DNA from: Nothophaeocryptopus gaeumannii
Lineage: Eukaryota > Ascomycota > Dothideomycetes > Mycosphaerellales > Mycosphaerellaceae
NCBI GenBank assembly: GCA_031771865.1
Contig: JASISA010000025.1
Coordinates: 2,046,001-2,110,000, forward strand
Length of the DNA stretch: 64,000 bases
Direction of reading: 5' to 3'
Positions within the stretch are counted from its first letter, which is position 1. Each line of letters begins with the position of its first letter. Of this stretch, positions 1 through 11,074 are shown one piece after another. The translations under genes were made by a program, and so were the position numbers. Under the pieces are notes generated by a model that did not search any database, was not told the origin of the DNA, and saw only the letters and a program-made list of their open reading frames with translations.

Positions 1-3000
1 ACGGAGAATACACCACTAATAGGTAGTATCCCACGAACATCCGGAACATGACCTCACTGAGGTAGTAATTGATGCTGCTGCTGGCCTGAGGACTTGTTCC
101 ATTCCAGTCGAACTTCAAGCGGTTTTTGGCGGGCTTGCTCAGCGTACACTTCAGTGCAAAGGGGCCTTTTCCATGGCCATCATCGTCAACGAAGTCCACG
201 AATGTCGATTCTTCATCTGTCAGGTGCTCTTCGATGATCTTGCTGACTGCAGTGCGTGTTCGGCTGAGAAGGATGTCGGTAGATGCCGCGTACACTTCCG
301 GGCCAAACCGGATGCAGAGCTCGCATACTCTAGTCGCTGCAGTCCGACACGCAGAGATCAGAGCGAGCAGATCCGATCGAAGCCATTCCGGCTGACGGCT
401 GTTTCGTGCCATGAGATCCACTATTGAGCGGTTCATCTTGCCACGCTCGAAGAGCTTCATCGTGGGGATCTGCAGGCCGTCATCATAGATTGACTGGGCG
501 TTAATGGACATAGATCCAGGGACTTGGCCTTGAACATCAGTGAAGTGTCCTGCTATCGGTCAGTATCAAACTTGCCGCAATCACTACTTTCACAATGCTC
601 ACCAAAGTTAGCCGCCCATCCTACCAGCTTATGCTCGAAGTAGATTGGTAGCAAAATGATGATGTCGTTCAAGTGAGACACCGCGCCTTCAACCTCGTAG
701 ACATCATTCGTGATGAAAACATCTCCTTCCTCGATATCATCAACATCACCTCTGGTAACCTTGTGCGTCCATATCTTCATGAACTGGCCGATGAAGCTGC
801 CGAACTGTCCGACTAACATCTTTCCTGCCGAATTGGTGATGACGTTGAATTCGTCTTGCTGTTCGCGGATCGCCGGAGACATCGAGCATCTGAGCATCAG
901 CGTATCCATTTCTGCGCGGACGGACGCGAGTGATGATGCGATCAAAGTCGGAATGGTAGGAATGTCCTCAACAACCTTCTTCGCCTCCGCCCCCTTCTCG
1001 GCCTGCGTCTTCTCTGTCACGGTGCTTTCGAACTTGGACTTGATTGTCGGCAGCTCATTGCCGGGGGATGGCGAAATGCAAAGATTTCCGACAGAGTCGA
1101 TGGCAGCCTCAAACCCTGGAGCCACTAACGTGTTGCTGTCCATCTCGACGACCACGGCGGGACCTTGCACCTTGAAGCCTTCTTTGCTGATGGCAGAGCG
1201 ATTCCAGAATGTAGCCTCATGCTCCTTGCCCTGATACACGATGGTCTTTTTCTCGACGATAGCAGATTCCGGCGGTGCTTCTGATTCGGCCTTGGAGATG
1301 CGTGGGACATCGATATCTGGCGAGCCATCAACGATCGTGACCGTCAGCCGTGTCAACTCCAGTGCGAAGTTCTCTAGCACATAGCTGAACTGCTGTTGAT
1401 GTATCTTGTCGAACTTTTCGTGCGCGATCTTTTCAAAAGCCTCCATTGGATTTGTTAGGTCGTCCTCAGAGAGCGCGATGCCTAGCTCAAGAGCTTGTCC
1501 CTTATAGCGGAGCGCAGCGGTATAGGTGATGTCCAAAGGTGCCTCACTGTTTCCAAGCGCCTCTTTCATAGTTGCCTCGCACTTATCCTTCAGCGTCTTA
1601 TACTCTTCTCGGAGGCTCTCCATAGTCGTAGCGTTGAGAACATGGATGTAGGAGGCGGATAGCTCATGGCTCATCTTCGTTGCCAGATCTCCTTGAGCGC
1701 AGAGAATGCCAGGCGCAGCTGGGACGATGACTGGGAAAGCTCCGAGTAGCTTGCCTACCGCATTGGCGCACCTACAATGTCGTCAGTCATATTTCTTGCA
1801 ACCCATAGTCATCAACATACATCGGTCCAGCACCGCCAAACGCCACCAAGGCAAAGTCAGCTGGATTGTACCCACGCTCGACGGAGACCAGACGGAGAGC
1901 TCCATATATCGCCTCGTTGGCAAGGTCAATGATGGCTTCCGCTGTCTCGTACAACCCCTTGCCCATCTCCTCTGCCAGCTTCCCAACAGCAGCCTTCGCA
2001 GCCGCCACGTCAAGCTTGAACTCGCCACCAAGCAGAGTGTCGGGCAGGTAGCCAAGGACCAGATTGGCATCAGTAACAGTCGCTTGTGTACCGCCACTGC
2101 CATAACAAGCAGGTCCAGGATTGGCACCACTGCTCTCTGGACCGACTCGGAGAGTGTTTGTTAGTTTCGAGTAAAAGGCCAGACTGCCACCACCGGCTCC
2201 TATGGTCCTAACATCCACGGAAGGAGATCTGACCGCGAGATCACCGACCATAGTCTCTCGCCGCAGAGAAGGTTGCGAATTGGCGATCAACGCCACGTCG
2301 GTCGATGTACCACCCATGTCGAGGGTGATCAAGTTCTTGTGTTCTGTTGCATTTGCGATGATGCTCGTTACTCCTCTCACACCACCGGCCGGTCCAGACA
2401 TCAGAATGTTGACTGGCAGCTCTCCAGCCAACTCCAGATTCGTGAGGCCGCCATCACTCTTCAAGATGCGAACAGTCGGCGTGTCGTTGGTTAACTTTTC
2501 GCTCAATCCTTTCATGTACCGCTTGACTTCTGGCTTGACGACCGAGTTGGCAGCAGCAGTGACTGTTCTCTCGTACTCTCCGAGCTCTGGCAGAACGTCT
2601 GAAGATAGCGAAACCTCCACCTCGTCTCCAAGCACCTCCTTGACGACCTCGGCGACCTGTCTCTCATGGTCGCCAGAGACCCAGGAATTGAGCAAGCTGA
2701 TTGTTACAGCCTGCACCTTCCCCTTGACGGTGAGAAGTTCTTTGCGCAAGACATCTTTATCGACTGGGCGGACCTCCTTGCCGTCAACCCCGATCCTTTC
2801 CGGAACCTGTAGTGTCCTCTCCAGTGGAATCAATGGCGCAGGTGGATTCCAGTTGATCCATGAGGCCAGTCCACCAGGAATCTGGGATCTTCTTGCAACA
2901 AGGACATCTTTGTGGCCTTCTGTGACGATGAGGGCAGCCGGTACACCTTTCCCTTCCAGCAAAGCGTTTGTCGCCACCGTGCTGCCATGGTGGAGAGCGC

Positions 3001-3202
3001 CAAACTTGCCAGTGAACTCCTCTTCTGCCTGGATTAGACCCCTGATCTTGTCAATGGCACTCTTGACGCCTATTGACTGATCATGCGGTGTGGAAGGGAC
3101 CTTGGATCGATAGACTTTGCCCTTTGGCGACAGAGCGTATCCGTCAGTAAAAGTGCCTCCAACATCCACGCCGAGCCGGTAAGTGTCAGATGCAGAAGCC
3201 AT
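1..3202 (-). CDS. Fused hydantoinase/5-oxoprolinase-family protein (HyuA-HyuB), 3' end beyond the window
   Basis: About 1,030 codons are visible. The start is the Met at 3202, directly before the ASKHA-type motif VDVGGTFTDG (residues ~11-20); a second nucleotide-fold motif DMGGTSTDV lies near residue 300. Two introns restore the frame: 1772-1820 (inside the HyuA motif GGAGPM, donor GTATGT) and 550-602 (donor GTGAGC, acceptor TAGCAG). The HyuB half begins near residue 590 (SVRAEMDTLMLRCSMS) and reads FDWNGTSPQASS near the window edge. Family members open cyclic amides (5-oxoproline, hydantoins, lactams) with ATP, in the cytosol. True 5-oxoprolinases usually carry DRGGTFTD; the DVGG form here suggests a hydantoinase/lactamase-like paralogue rather than OXP1 itself (inference). 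It is divergent from an amidase. The C-terminal ~250 residues lie outside the window. Confidence 0.93.
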
Positions 3203-3901
3203 GGTGAAGTAAGGAGGGGAAAGAGAGTGAAAGCAGCTCACGCAACACACTGCAACACATTTTAAGAAACGCGGTGGAGCAGAGACTCATGCTCAAGTAA
3301 CGCGTCGCGCTGTCCGATCGCTATCGCCACGGCCAGCGTCTCTGCAGCTAACCGGCTACCATCAGGCGACGCGGTCTGTAGAGGTCCAATGGGGCAGAGA
3401 TAGGCATCGCCGCTGGCTACGTCCACGTCTTGGCCATGTCGGTATTGAAAGCTCGGCTGTAGGCGATATAGCAGGCCATCCACAGGCGTGCAGTGCCGAT
3501 GATCTGTTCTGATAAGAGAGCTCAAGGATGACGGGACAGTCCAGAGAGGGAGGAGGTTTTCGACGGAAGCTGAGGCAGGGGTTCAGCAGGAGCGATGCTG
3601 GTCTTGGCAGGTCAAACCAGCCAAAACACTCCTCACTTCACATCTCTCACGCGCCTTCTCGACACTCTGCACATTCGGCCTATCTGCACCCATCGGGCCT
3701 CATCCACCATCAGCCTCAAAGCTGGTCGGCCTTCAATAATGGGACTGGAAATAAGCTATTACCTGTGGGACCTTGCCCGCGGCCAGGTATCAGCTCCATC
3801 CTCCCCCGACGCGGCTTCGTAGATACGCGTATCTCTGCACCGCGTGAACAAAAAGGTATGTCACCTTGCAATTGTTCTCCTCGGTCCAAGACGGCCGCGA
3901 T
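3203..3901. promoter_or_regulatory. Divergent intergenic region, hydantoinase/amidase
   Basis: About 700 bases between two divergent start codons. It must carry the promoters and 5' leaders of both genes. I see no convincing TATA box, no gene and no repeat. Short open frames here have no sensible composition. Confidence 0.5.
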
Positions 3902-5803
3902 ATGTCTATCATCTCTCTTTCGTCTGGCGAGCCGACATGCTCTCTGGACGACCTCAAGGGATTCGCCGAGGCCAATAACTTCACACTCACTCCCGGTAGC
4001 GCCAATGAGACCGCGTTCCTGCTCTTTGCGAACAGCCTTGATGCTGTATGTCAGTCGGTGAACAGTCTTCCGGAATATGAAGACCCTAGACTCAAGCCAG
4101 CGGCGACCGATGGAGGCGAGCGGAAGTTCTACAGGCCGGAAGGAAAGGAGAACCCCTTGAACGGCTGGGCTCACAAGACAACACTCAAATCCGCCGATCC
4201 TAAGGCTGCTGCAGGACCACTCGCAGGACGAACAATAGCGCTCAAGGATAATGTATCAGTCGCTGGTCTACCATTCGGCCTCGGTATCTCTTCAAAGCAC
4301 TTCAAAAGCGGCAAGCACCCGATCAGTAACGTCGATGCCACTATTGTGGGACGGATACTGGCGGCTGGAGGGACTGTAAAGGGTACCGCGACATGTGAGA
4401 ATTTCTCCATGGTAAGAAGTCACAGGCGGGAACCCATCCGATGTCTGAGACACTCGCTGACCTTCCACCCTTCGCTCTGCAGTTCCCGCTCAGCTTCACC
4501 TCTGATTCTGGCGTAGTCCATAATGCTTGGCTGCCAGGCTATGCTACCGGAGGCAGCAGTAGCGGATGCGGAGCATTGGTGAGCATTGGAGATGTTGAGC
4601 AAGCTAGGGGGAATGGTTCAGACTCCAGAGACTATTCCTTGGGCGAAGGCGTTGATATGGCCATGGGCGGCGACCAGGGCGGCTCCATCCGACTGCCAGG
4701 TAAGTGGGACGCTCGTCATCCTACGTAGTGTCTTACCGATGTCTCAGACTTGGATAAGTATATCCTAACATTTTGCAGCCAGCTACAGTGGCATATACGG
4801 TCTGAAGCCGACTCATGGGCTCATCCCATACTCCGGCATTGCCTCGCTCAACCCACTTATTGATCATACCGGACCAATGGCGAGTACCATTGAAGACGTT
4901 GCGACGCTACTCCAGGTCACAGCTGGCTACGATGGAATTGACATGCGGATGACACCCGAATCACCATTGCGGTCTCAAGTTCAAGACTACCCCGCTCAGT
5001 TAAAGGACTGGATATCTGCTAAGACGAGTGCGGGCGAGTGGTCGAACACGAGCGCTGCACAGGGGCTCCGCATTGGCATTCTCAGGGAAGGATTCGAAGT
5101 GCTTGGCCTCGATGCTTCAGTCTGCTCGGCCGTAAAGGCAGCAGCTGACCGTTTCGCTGCCTTGGGTGCAGACGTCAAAGAAATTTCAATACCAATGCAC
5201 GCGGTCAGTGCTGCTATCTGGACGGTAGCGGCCAGGCCGATGATGCCGCATAATATCAGGAATCGAGCACCTGACTTACTGGCATATACTCTTCCAGGCC
5301 TGGACCCGCTGCCCTTTGGTCAAGGTTTCTTCGACATCCTTGAGAAGAGAAATCCTGCTGTCGTTAACATGCTGATGAATACAGCCCACATTGAGCGCAA
5401 GTATGGCCCAGCACTCGTAAGGAAAGGCATGATGCATATCTTTGAGCTCCGTGCAGCATACGATGCGGCATTGGCAGACTTTGATGTCCTGCTTACACCT
5501 TTAAACCCTACCGTAGGTCCACCTATACCGAAAAGTGCGATGAAGTCCGAAGACAACCCCAATGGCTTTACGGAGAACATCATGGAGCTCTTCGAGCCTG
5601 CCATTGGCAACACTCTGAATACTTGTGCCTTCAATGTGACCGGACATCCGGCCATGTCCATGCCAGTCGGCTGGGGTAAAGTGAAGGATGGCGACGGCCG
5701 TTTGCCAATCGGTATGCAGGTCATTGGTAAGAGATGGGACGAGCTGAGCATCTTGAAAGCGGCGAAGGCGTGGGAAGTTGGAGGACGCTGGCAAGACTCG
5801 TAG
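3902..5803 (+). CDS. Amidase-signature family amidase
   Basis: Three exons give 583 residues: introns 4412-4482 and 4700-4778 have GT-AG ends and restore a single frame. The Ser-cisSer-Lys triad is visible: Lys115 in TIALKDNVS, the cis-Ser in GGSSSG (residues 193-198), and the nucleophile Ser238 in GGDQGGSIRLP, followed by SYSGIYGLKPTHG. The family hydrolyses carboxamides to acid and ammonia in the cytosol. Between GGSSSG and GGSIR there are roughly 18 residues more than in relatives I know, rich in Gly/Ser/Asp, which are in frame and not removable by an in-frame intron. The first in-frame ATG after an upstream stop-rich leader is 3902. Divergence from the hydantoinase gene suggests joint use of cyclic and linear amides; the substrate cannot be told. 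Confidence 0.95.
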
Positions 5804-5967
5804 AAATAGACTTCAATCAATATTTTACTCAGTGCCTTCAAATGAGCCCTTCGAGAGCCCCCGACGACTTTTCACTCCACCTCAGACGCGACTTCGCGTT
5901 CTGAGCCCTCGGATGCATATCATGTAGACACCACGCCGCACGGCCATTTTTGTCTCTATGAATTTCC

Positions 5968-7548
5968 ATGCAGAACGATGTGTTCTTCCAAAATGGATTG
6001 GGCAGCTTTCCAGGCATGCACGCCGACCCGTCGGCGTCTATTCTTCCGCCTATGCAGGCCATGAACTCGATCACCGCCATTGAACAGACAGAGCCAGAGC
6101 CAGAGCCCGAGTCGGCCTCAAAAGCACCAGAAGTGCCTCTGCACGGCACCGATAACACGAATCGCAAGCATCTTGACCTGCCGCCTGTGGTAGGCTCTAC
6201 GATCCAGTATCCGAACAAATCTCTCAAGTACCGACCGATCCCAGACGATGTCGATGCTGTACGGGACAAGCTGTTCAAGCTCGAACAAAATGTACTCCTC
6301 GACAGTCAGCAGATTGCAGACTACTGGTATCATATGACAAATGTATATCAAAGAAGTACGAAGCCGGAGGTCTGGCCAAATGGGGCAGTAGTGGAGTCAT
6401 GGGAATGCCGAAATAGAAGGATAGTGAATCTGAAGGGAAAGCAGAAGAAAGGCACTGGAGAAAGACACAGACCCACGAAAGACGTTGCTCTTGGAGATGC
6501 CGGTCAATGCAGGATGAGACTGCGAATAACTTCATATACGAAGCATGTGGACAATCCCGAGGCACCATGTGCACCTGGGCTTATGAGCTGCAGATGTATT
6601 CCGGAGTGGACTCTCATACAGCGGTCACTCTCATCAGAGAAGAGGTTCACCCAACATACGCATGATATCGACATGCTGGACCGTTTCAAACGAAGTGATG
6701 CCATCATGTACTACAGCAAAGTCAAGGTGGAAGAACGCTACAGCTACCCGGCCGTAGTGGAATGGTTGAAGGAACGTTATGGACACGTCACGCGACAAGT
6801 CCAATACTTGACCAAGCCAGATGTTGCCAATGTCAGCCGGTGGTGGCGTATGATCAACAAGGACGTCGCACTCAGACAGCATGTGCAAGAAGGCAACGAG
6901 TGGGAGAAGTATCAGCGGAACTGTTTCGATGCCATACAAGTGACCTCGGTAGAGCAATTGGCAAAGGCTCTTACGGAAGTGTGCAAGCAAATGCCTGGGG
7001 CGATCGAGATCGCCATGTCGTTCTTGACAATTCCCGAGGTCGACTCGTCTAAGACGCCAATCGCGGAAGGCAACGACATCGTTGTACCACATCCAGGGAA
7101 ACCGAAAAAGAAGGCAATCATGTTTCCTCCAGAGCCACCCTCACAGCCTCCGCGACCACAACAAGAGCCCATTCGACCGCCCGCTGCACCTCACGGGGAT
7201 CTTCCATTCACGCCCGGCGGCAGCCAGGTAGAGCTGAACTTGAGGGTCACGCCGAACAGCAATGGACCACTTCAAGCCGAAGCTGTGCTTGAGAAACCCG
7301 GCCGTTTCGTCTTGTCTACTGGACCCGCCCCTCCAACGAGCTCCACCCAGACACAACGCACCACGCCATTTGATGCGTTGACAACTACGTTGTCGAATTC
7401 AGACGCAACCAGCAGGGCGCTCATAAGTGGGGTTGCTTCCTCCCCGCATGCAATGCCATATTCGACTTCCCAAGCAGCGCCTCCGTCGAGACGGCAATCA
7501 TCCCATTCTGCACCGACTTGGCCGCTCCAAGCATTGCGCATCCTGTAG
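5968..7548 (+). CDS. Zinc-binding GCM1/FAR1-like domain protein of unknown function
   Basis: Open for 526 codons from the ATG at 5968. Residues ~105-270 look like the WRKY-GCM1/FAR1 type of zinc domain found in Mutator-like transposases and in host proteins derived from them: Cys147 in SWECRNR, Cys181 in QCRMRL, then HTHD (His230, His232), followed by a helix ending DVA/VVEWLKERYG-like sequence. An acidic-proline run (EPEPEPE) lies near residue 42 and the C-terminal ~150 residues are Pro/Ser/Thr-rich and disordered. No transposase catalytic domain follows, so a stand-alone DNA-binding protein is likelier than a live element. A second open frame continues with similar composition to 7730 (PKRPLVDSIADQL), so a small unassigned intron or a frameshift near 7390-7540 may extend the protein by about 60 residues. 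Confidence 0.72.
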   Translation: MQNDVFFQNGLGSFPGMHADPSASILPPMQAMNSITAIEQTEPEPEPESASKAPEVPLHGTDNTNRKHLDLPPVVGSTIQYPNKSLKYRPIPDDVDAVRDKLFKLEQNVLLDSQQIADYWYHMTNVYQRSTKPEVWPNGAVVESWECRNRRIVNLKGKQKKGTGERHRPTKDVALGDAGQCRMRLRITSYTKHVDNPEAPCAPGLMSCRCIPEWTLIQRSLSSEKRFTQHTHDIDMLDRFKRSDAIMYYSKVKVEERYSYPAVVEWLKERYGHVTRQVQYLTKPDVANVSRWWRMINKDVALRQHVQEGNEWEKYQRNCFDAIQVTSVEQLAKALTEVCKQMPGAIEIAMSFLTIPEVDSSKTPIAEGNDIVVPHPGKPKKKAIMFPPEPPSQPPRPQQEPIRPPAAPHGDLPFTPGGSQVELNLRVTPNSNGPLQAEAVLEKPGRFVLSTGPAPPTSSTQTQRTTPFDALTTTLSNSDATSRALISGVASSPHAMPYSTSQAAPPSRRQSSHSAPTWPLQALRIL

Positions 7549-7786
7549 CGCAGCCTCATCCTCCGCCGCGACCTACGAACGCGGTCAACGCATGGCGGCC
7601 TTCATGGGCTGTCACTGCTCACAAGAGACCCGCACCAGTGCCGGAACAGAATGGTCGGGAGCCTAAGAGACCGCTGGTAGACAGCATCGCAGATCAGTTG
7701 CGGGATGAGTTACAATCATCGCCCACATGACAGTCACGCCTTCAATTCTATCGAGATACCCAATTTTATTCAAAAGCTTCACCGAA

Positions 7787-8605
7787 TCACTTAGCCTCTC
7801 CCACTCCTCCCTCCTCTTCCTCTTTCTTCTTGGCCGCTTCCTCCGCCTGCCGCCTATAAAACTCCTTCCCCCTTTCCTCGAACGCTTTCATAGCCTCCGG
7901 ATCCCTTAACATCTCCCTCTGGTGCTTATCCGGCACCTGTCTCCCCTTCTCCGTCCCCGGCCTTGCGAACATCCTCTCCTCCCACGCCTTCAAATACGGA
8001 AATTCATCCAACGGTGAAGCGGGGTGAGCTTGGCCACCTAATGCCCATCGTGCCAGCGTGATCCAACCCCAATGTGCAATATCTGCGATTGTGCATTTAT
8101 CGCCAACCAGGTAGGAGTGACCGGTGGTGGACAGGTGGGTTTCGAGGACGGAATATAGACGTCGGACTTCGTTCTGGTAACGAGTGATGGCGTAGGGAAT
8201 GGGATCGCCTGCGTACCGGAAGAAATGATTCGCTTGGCCTTGTATGGGACCTACACCGGCATTCAAGAAAAACAAGCAATTGTTTGTTTCGATCCATTCT
8301 CGTGAGCCGTGTGGGTAGGAGATTTTGTACTCTGTGTCATAGCGATCCACGAGGTATTGCATTATGGATCCGCTTTCGAAGATTCGGATTTGCGAGCCGT
8401 CTGGGAGCGTGTCGGTGATGGCTGGGATGCGTTGGTTAGGGTTGATTTCACGGAACCAATCTGTCTTCTGTTCTGAATTGACCATGTCGATTTTGTGGAC
8501 GGTGTAAGGGAGTTTGAGTTCTTCCAGGGTCATGCTGATTTTGATTCCGTTGGCGGTTTGGGCCGTATAGAGCGTTATTGATGGTTCGGTGTTGGTGATT
8601 GACAT
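7787..8605 (-). CDS. Glutathione S-transferase (Ure2p/GstA-like)
   Basis: 272 residues from the Met at 8605 (MSITNTEPSITLYTAQT). The N-terminal thioredoxin-like half has the cis-Pro region NQRIPAI and the glutathione-contacting FESGSIMQYLVDRYD near residues 70-85; the C-terminal all-helical half contains VGDKCTIADIAHWGWI. The family conjugates or reduces electrophiles with glutathione, or acts in redox control. The C-terminus ends in a charged Lys/Glu run (EEAAKKKEEEE). The frame stays open upstream to a Met at 8725; that 40-residue extension is basic and Ser/Thr-rich with a single acidic residue, so a mitochondrial isoform from an upstream start is conceivable but unproven. Confidence 0.93.
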   Translation of the reverse strand: MSITNTEPSITLYTAQTANGIKISMTLEELKLPYTVHKIDMVNSEQKTDWFREINPNQRIPAITDTLPDGSQIRIFESGSIMQYLVDRYDTEYKISYPHGSREWIETNNCLFFLNAGVGPIQGQANHFFRYAGDPIPYAITRYQNEVRRLYSVLETHLSTTGHSYLVGDKCTIADIAHWGWITLARWALGGQAHPASPLDEFPYLKAWEERMFARPGTEKGRQVPDKHQREMLRDPEAMKAFEERGKEFYRRQAEEAAKKKEEEEGGVGEAK

Positions 8606-9190
8606 TTTGAATTTGGAAGGTGTAGAAGTTTGGAGTGGTAGACTTCGATGTGGTCTTCGTGATGCTGTGGACGTCCTGACTGTTGAAATGTACACAGGTA
8701 GAGGTGCTGTGCCGTTCTCTTGCATTGATGGACATTATTAGTCAGCACATGCGCCTCTTGCAGCCCTGGAGCAACAATTGGATACGGTTGCACCATGCTC
8801 GGACTAACCGACAGTACAGGTACGACGTACGGGCCTCGCAGCATGAGGTTCCTCTGGGAGCAGCCGCGCCGGCCTCCTTTCTCAACTTCCGTCCATTCCT
8901 CTCTCCTTCTCTGCAATCCAGCGAAGGGATGGCTACTTAATGCGGCTGAAATTTGTCCTTCTCAGGAAAGTAGCTGACGTGAACAGTACGTATTGAGTGC
9001 GTTTTATCCTTCCTTTCTTTTTGCGCACTTGCTTCGTAGTATGAGGGTGCTGGGTTCCGTTCCGGTATTTTCTTCTTTTTGGCTCTCGGCTGTGATGTTT
9101 TTAGACATCATGGACAGAGGGGAGCAAGGATTCATCTTGTGGTATCGTGTTTATTGAAGTTTTCGGTGTTTAGGCTAAATCAATGAAGCC
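8606..9190. promoter_or_regulatory. Intergenic: GST upstream region and 3' flank of the sulfotransferase gene
   Basis: 585 bases between two genes read from the minus strand. It should contain the GST promoter and the 3' end of the next gene. A T-rich stretch at 9005-9110 is the only compositional feature. No further gene is seen. Confidence 0.4.
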
Positions 9191-11074
9191 TCATTTCTTC
9201 GCGCGAAATGGCTTGTAAGGTCGTCCACGAAAGAAGTGGAAGATCGCAGCCAGCGCCGCCGATGTTCCAAGTAGCATAGCAGCGAAATAGATGCCGACCC
9301 AAGTGCCGCCGACTCCGAGCACTGGCGAGTAGTCCAGGTCGAGGACATTGCTGATGCCATTCTCCAAAACCTGTCCGTTCTGATCAAGAGCCAGAACTCT
9401 GATGAACGACTCAGAAACTTCGTACGATTCAGCATCTTCGCCAACAAATGGGATCGCTGTCTCGAAGCCATTCTTGACCGCCTTCTTTACATCTCGCCAT
9501 CCCACCGAGGGATCATCCGATGCTTGAAGCAGCCATTGCTTGACTTCGGTCGCACCATTCCAGCTTACAAAGGCCACCGAGTTGTATCTGGCAAGTGAGG
9601 GCGGATAGGAAGGCTTTCCAGTCCATCGCCCACGGTATGCGCGGTAGCTTTGGACTTCTCCCGTCTCCCATGCGGTCTTAGCGCTGAATCGCACATCGCA
9701 CAAGAGCGAGCCGTCACTTGAGAATTCTGCCATCACTGCGTTGATGCCGTATCCAACGAAGAGTCTAGCGTCCTCGCCATTCTTCTGCGGCAAGAGCTGA
9801 ACGGCGCCCTGCGTGGATGACCTCAGATGTGCCGGATGTATGAGTTCCTGAATGACTTGTACGGTATAAGCATCGTCAGTGCCGTTGATCGCTTGAACTT
9901 TGCTCGCGTCTACCTCGCTCAGGACATCAAAGGCAGGACCTGCGCGAGCGCTTGAACTCGCGGCATGATCACGTTTCTGCTTCTGGCCGGGTGTGGGAAA
10001 AGTGACTTCAAGTAGTAGCCCTCTCGAGTAAGGCAGACCGTACTCGTAATCCCAATCGAGCGCAGCATTCTCGAAGAGCGTCAGGAGCTTGGTTGCTGTT
10101 CCAACTCTCGATGCTCGTTGCTGGTATAACTCCGGAAAAGAGTCGGTCGGGACAAAATGAGCACCATGCTGCCAAGCCATGTTGAGTGCATGTCCCTCAG
10201 ACAAGTCTTGGAAGTCGTTGCCTTTGCCGCCGAGAGTCCAGATCGTTTCTTTCGTTTTCCCATCGATATAAAGTAAAGCATGTAAATTACGTGCAGATAC
10301 CAGGTAATTTCCCTCTTCGTTCTTTACGACAGAGTTGAGATGATATGGATCAGCCGGGTTCATCCGAGTGCCTTGATCTTCCATGGCGCCCTTGATCATA
10401 TTGTACGTGTGCGTCATGTTGATATGTTCGGATGCTCGCCATTCGAAGATCAACTCGCCCGTTTCAATATTGACTTCCTGGAAGAGACAGTCCCATATGG
10501 CCTGGTTCCATTGATCTTTCAACTTTCGACCCATAGGCCGAACGTCAAACGGGATGGCATCGAAAATCATCAGCAAGGCCGTGCCCTCAGGAGTGATTAT
10601 GAACTCGTGTAGATCTGCAAGCTTTCCATTTGCTGCCGTGACCTTATGAACTATATCGTAGGACGAGTTCAGCATATAATAGTGGCCAGCTCCATGACCG
10701 CGTACACGATCATCTCCAAGCCAGAAGGTCAGGTAGTCTCGGTCTTTGTACCTTTGCACTTTCAGATCGTAAGCTTGGCCGCCGTAGTTGTTCGAGAAGT
10801 GCCGAGACCAGACAAGTATACCGGCCTCATCGAGGACCATCGGCCCAGGCTCGGAGACCTTCCAACCTCGCGGAGTAATGAAGTATTGCCCTCCATCTTG
10901 ACATGTAGGCGGGTACTGAACGAAGTCGACCTTCGGTGCCCGGACTTTGGAGGAGATGAACTTGTGCGCTGGGTAGCTTTCAGATCTGTTCCGATCCAGC
11001 ACATTAGACGGAGGCTTGATTGTCAGTGATGACACAAATGAAGCCAGGCATGTTAGCTGGACGAGAAGCCACAT
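9191..11074 (-). CDS. Arylsulfotransferase (ASST)-family membrane/secreted protein
   Basis: 627 residues from the Met at 11074, chosen because it opens a clear signal peptide (MWLLVQLTCLASFVSSL); the frame is open 60 residues further upstream but that part lacks a signal and runs into the neighbouring gene. The body is a beta-propeller-type ASST domain (ITPRGWKV..GPMVLDEAG, RASEHINMTHTYN, DPYHLNSV, RNLHALLYIDGKT, WTLGGKGNDF). A single hydrophobic helix near the C-terminus (GIYFAAMLLGTSAALAAI) is followed by a basic tail, so this is probably a single-pass secretory-pathway membrane protein with the propeller in the lumen or outside. Bacterial relatives move sulfate between phenols; the fungal substrate is unknown. 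It is divergent from RRP4, 173 bases apart. Confidence 0.9.
   Translation of the reverse strand: MWLLVQLTCLASFVSSLTIKPPSNVLDRNRSESYPAHKFISSKVRAPKVDFVQYPPTCQDGGQYFITPRGWKVSEPGPMVLDEAGILVWSRHFSNNYGGQAYDLKVQRYKDRDYLTFWLGDDRVRGHGAGHYYMLNSSYDIVHKVTAANGKLADLHEFIITPEGTALLMIFDAIPFDVRPMGRKLKDQWNQAIWDCLFQEVNIETGELIFEWRASEHINMTHTYNMIKGAMEDQGTRMNPADPYHLNSVVKNEEGNYLVSARNLHALLYIDGKTKETIWTLGGKGNDFQDLSEGHALNMAWQHGAHFVPTDSFPELYQQRASRVGTATKLLTLFENAALDWDYEYGLPYSRGLLLEVTFPTPGQKQKRDHAASSSARAGPAFDVLSEVDASKVQAINGTDDAYTVQVIQELIHPAHLRSSTQGAVQLLPQKNGEDARLFVGYGINAVMAEFSSDGSLLCDVRFSAKTAWETGEVQSYRAYRGRWTGKPSYPPSLARYNSVAFVSWNGATEVKQWLLQASDDPSVGWRDVKKAVKNGFETAIPFVGEDAESYEVSESFIRVLALDQNGQVLENGISNVLDLDYSPVLGVGGTWVGIYFAAMLLGTSAALAAIFHFFRGRPYKPFRAKK

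Noticed and set aside
4579..4650. Extra intron in the amidase starting GTGAGC at 4579
   Set aside because: None of the nearby AG acceptors keeps the reading frame, whereas the unspliced sequence is open and the total exon length is divisible by three.
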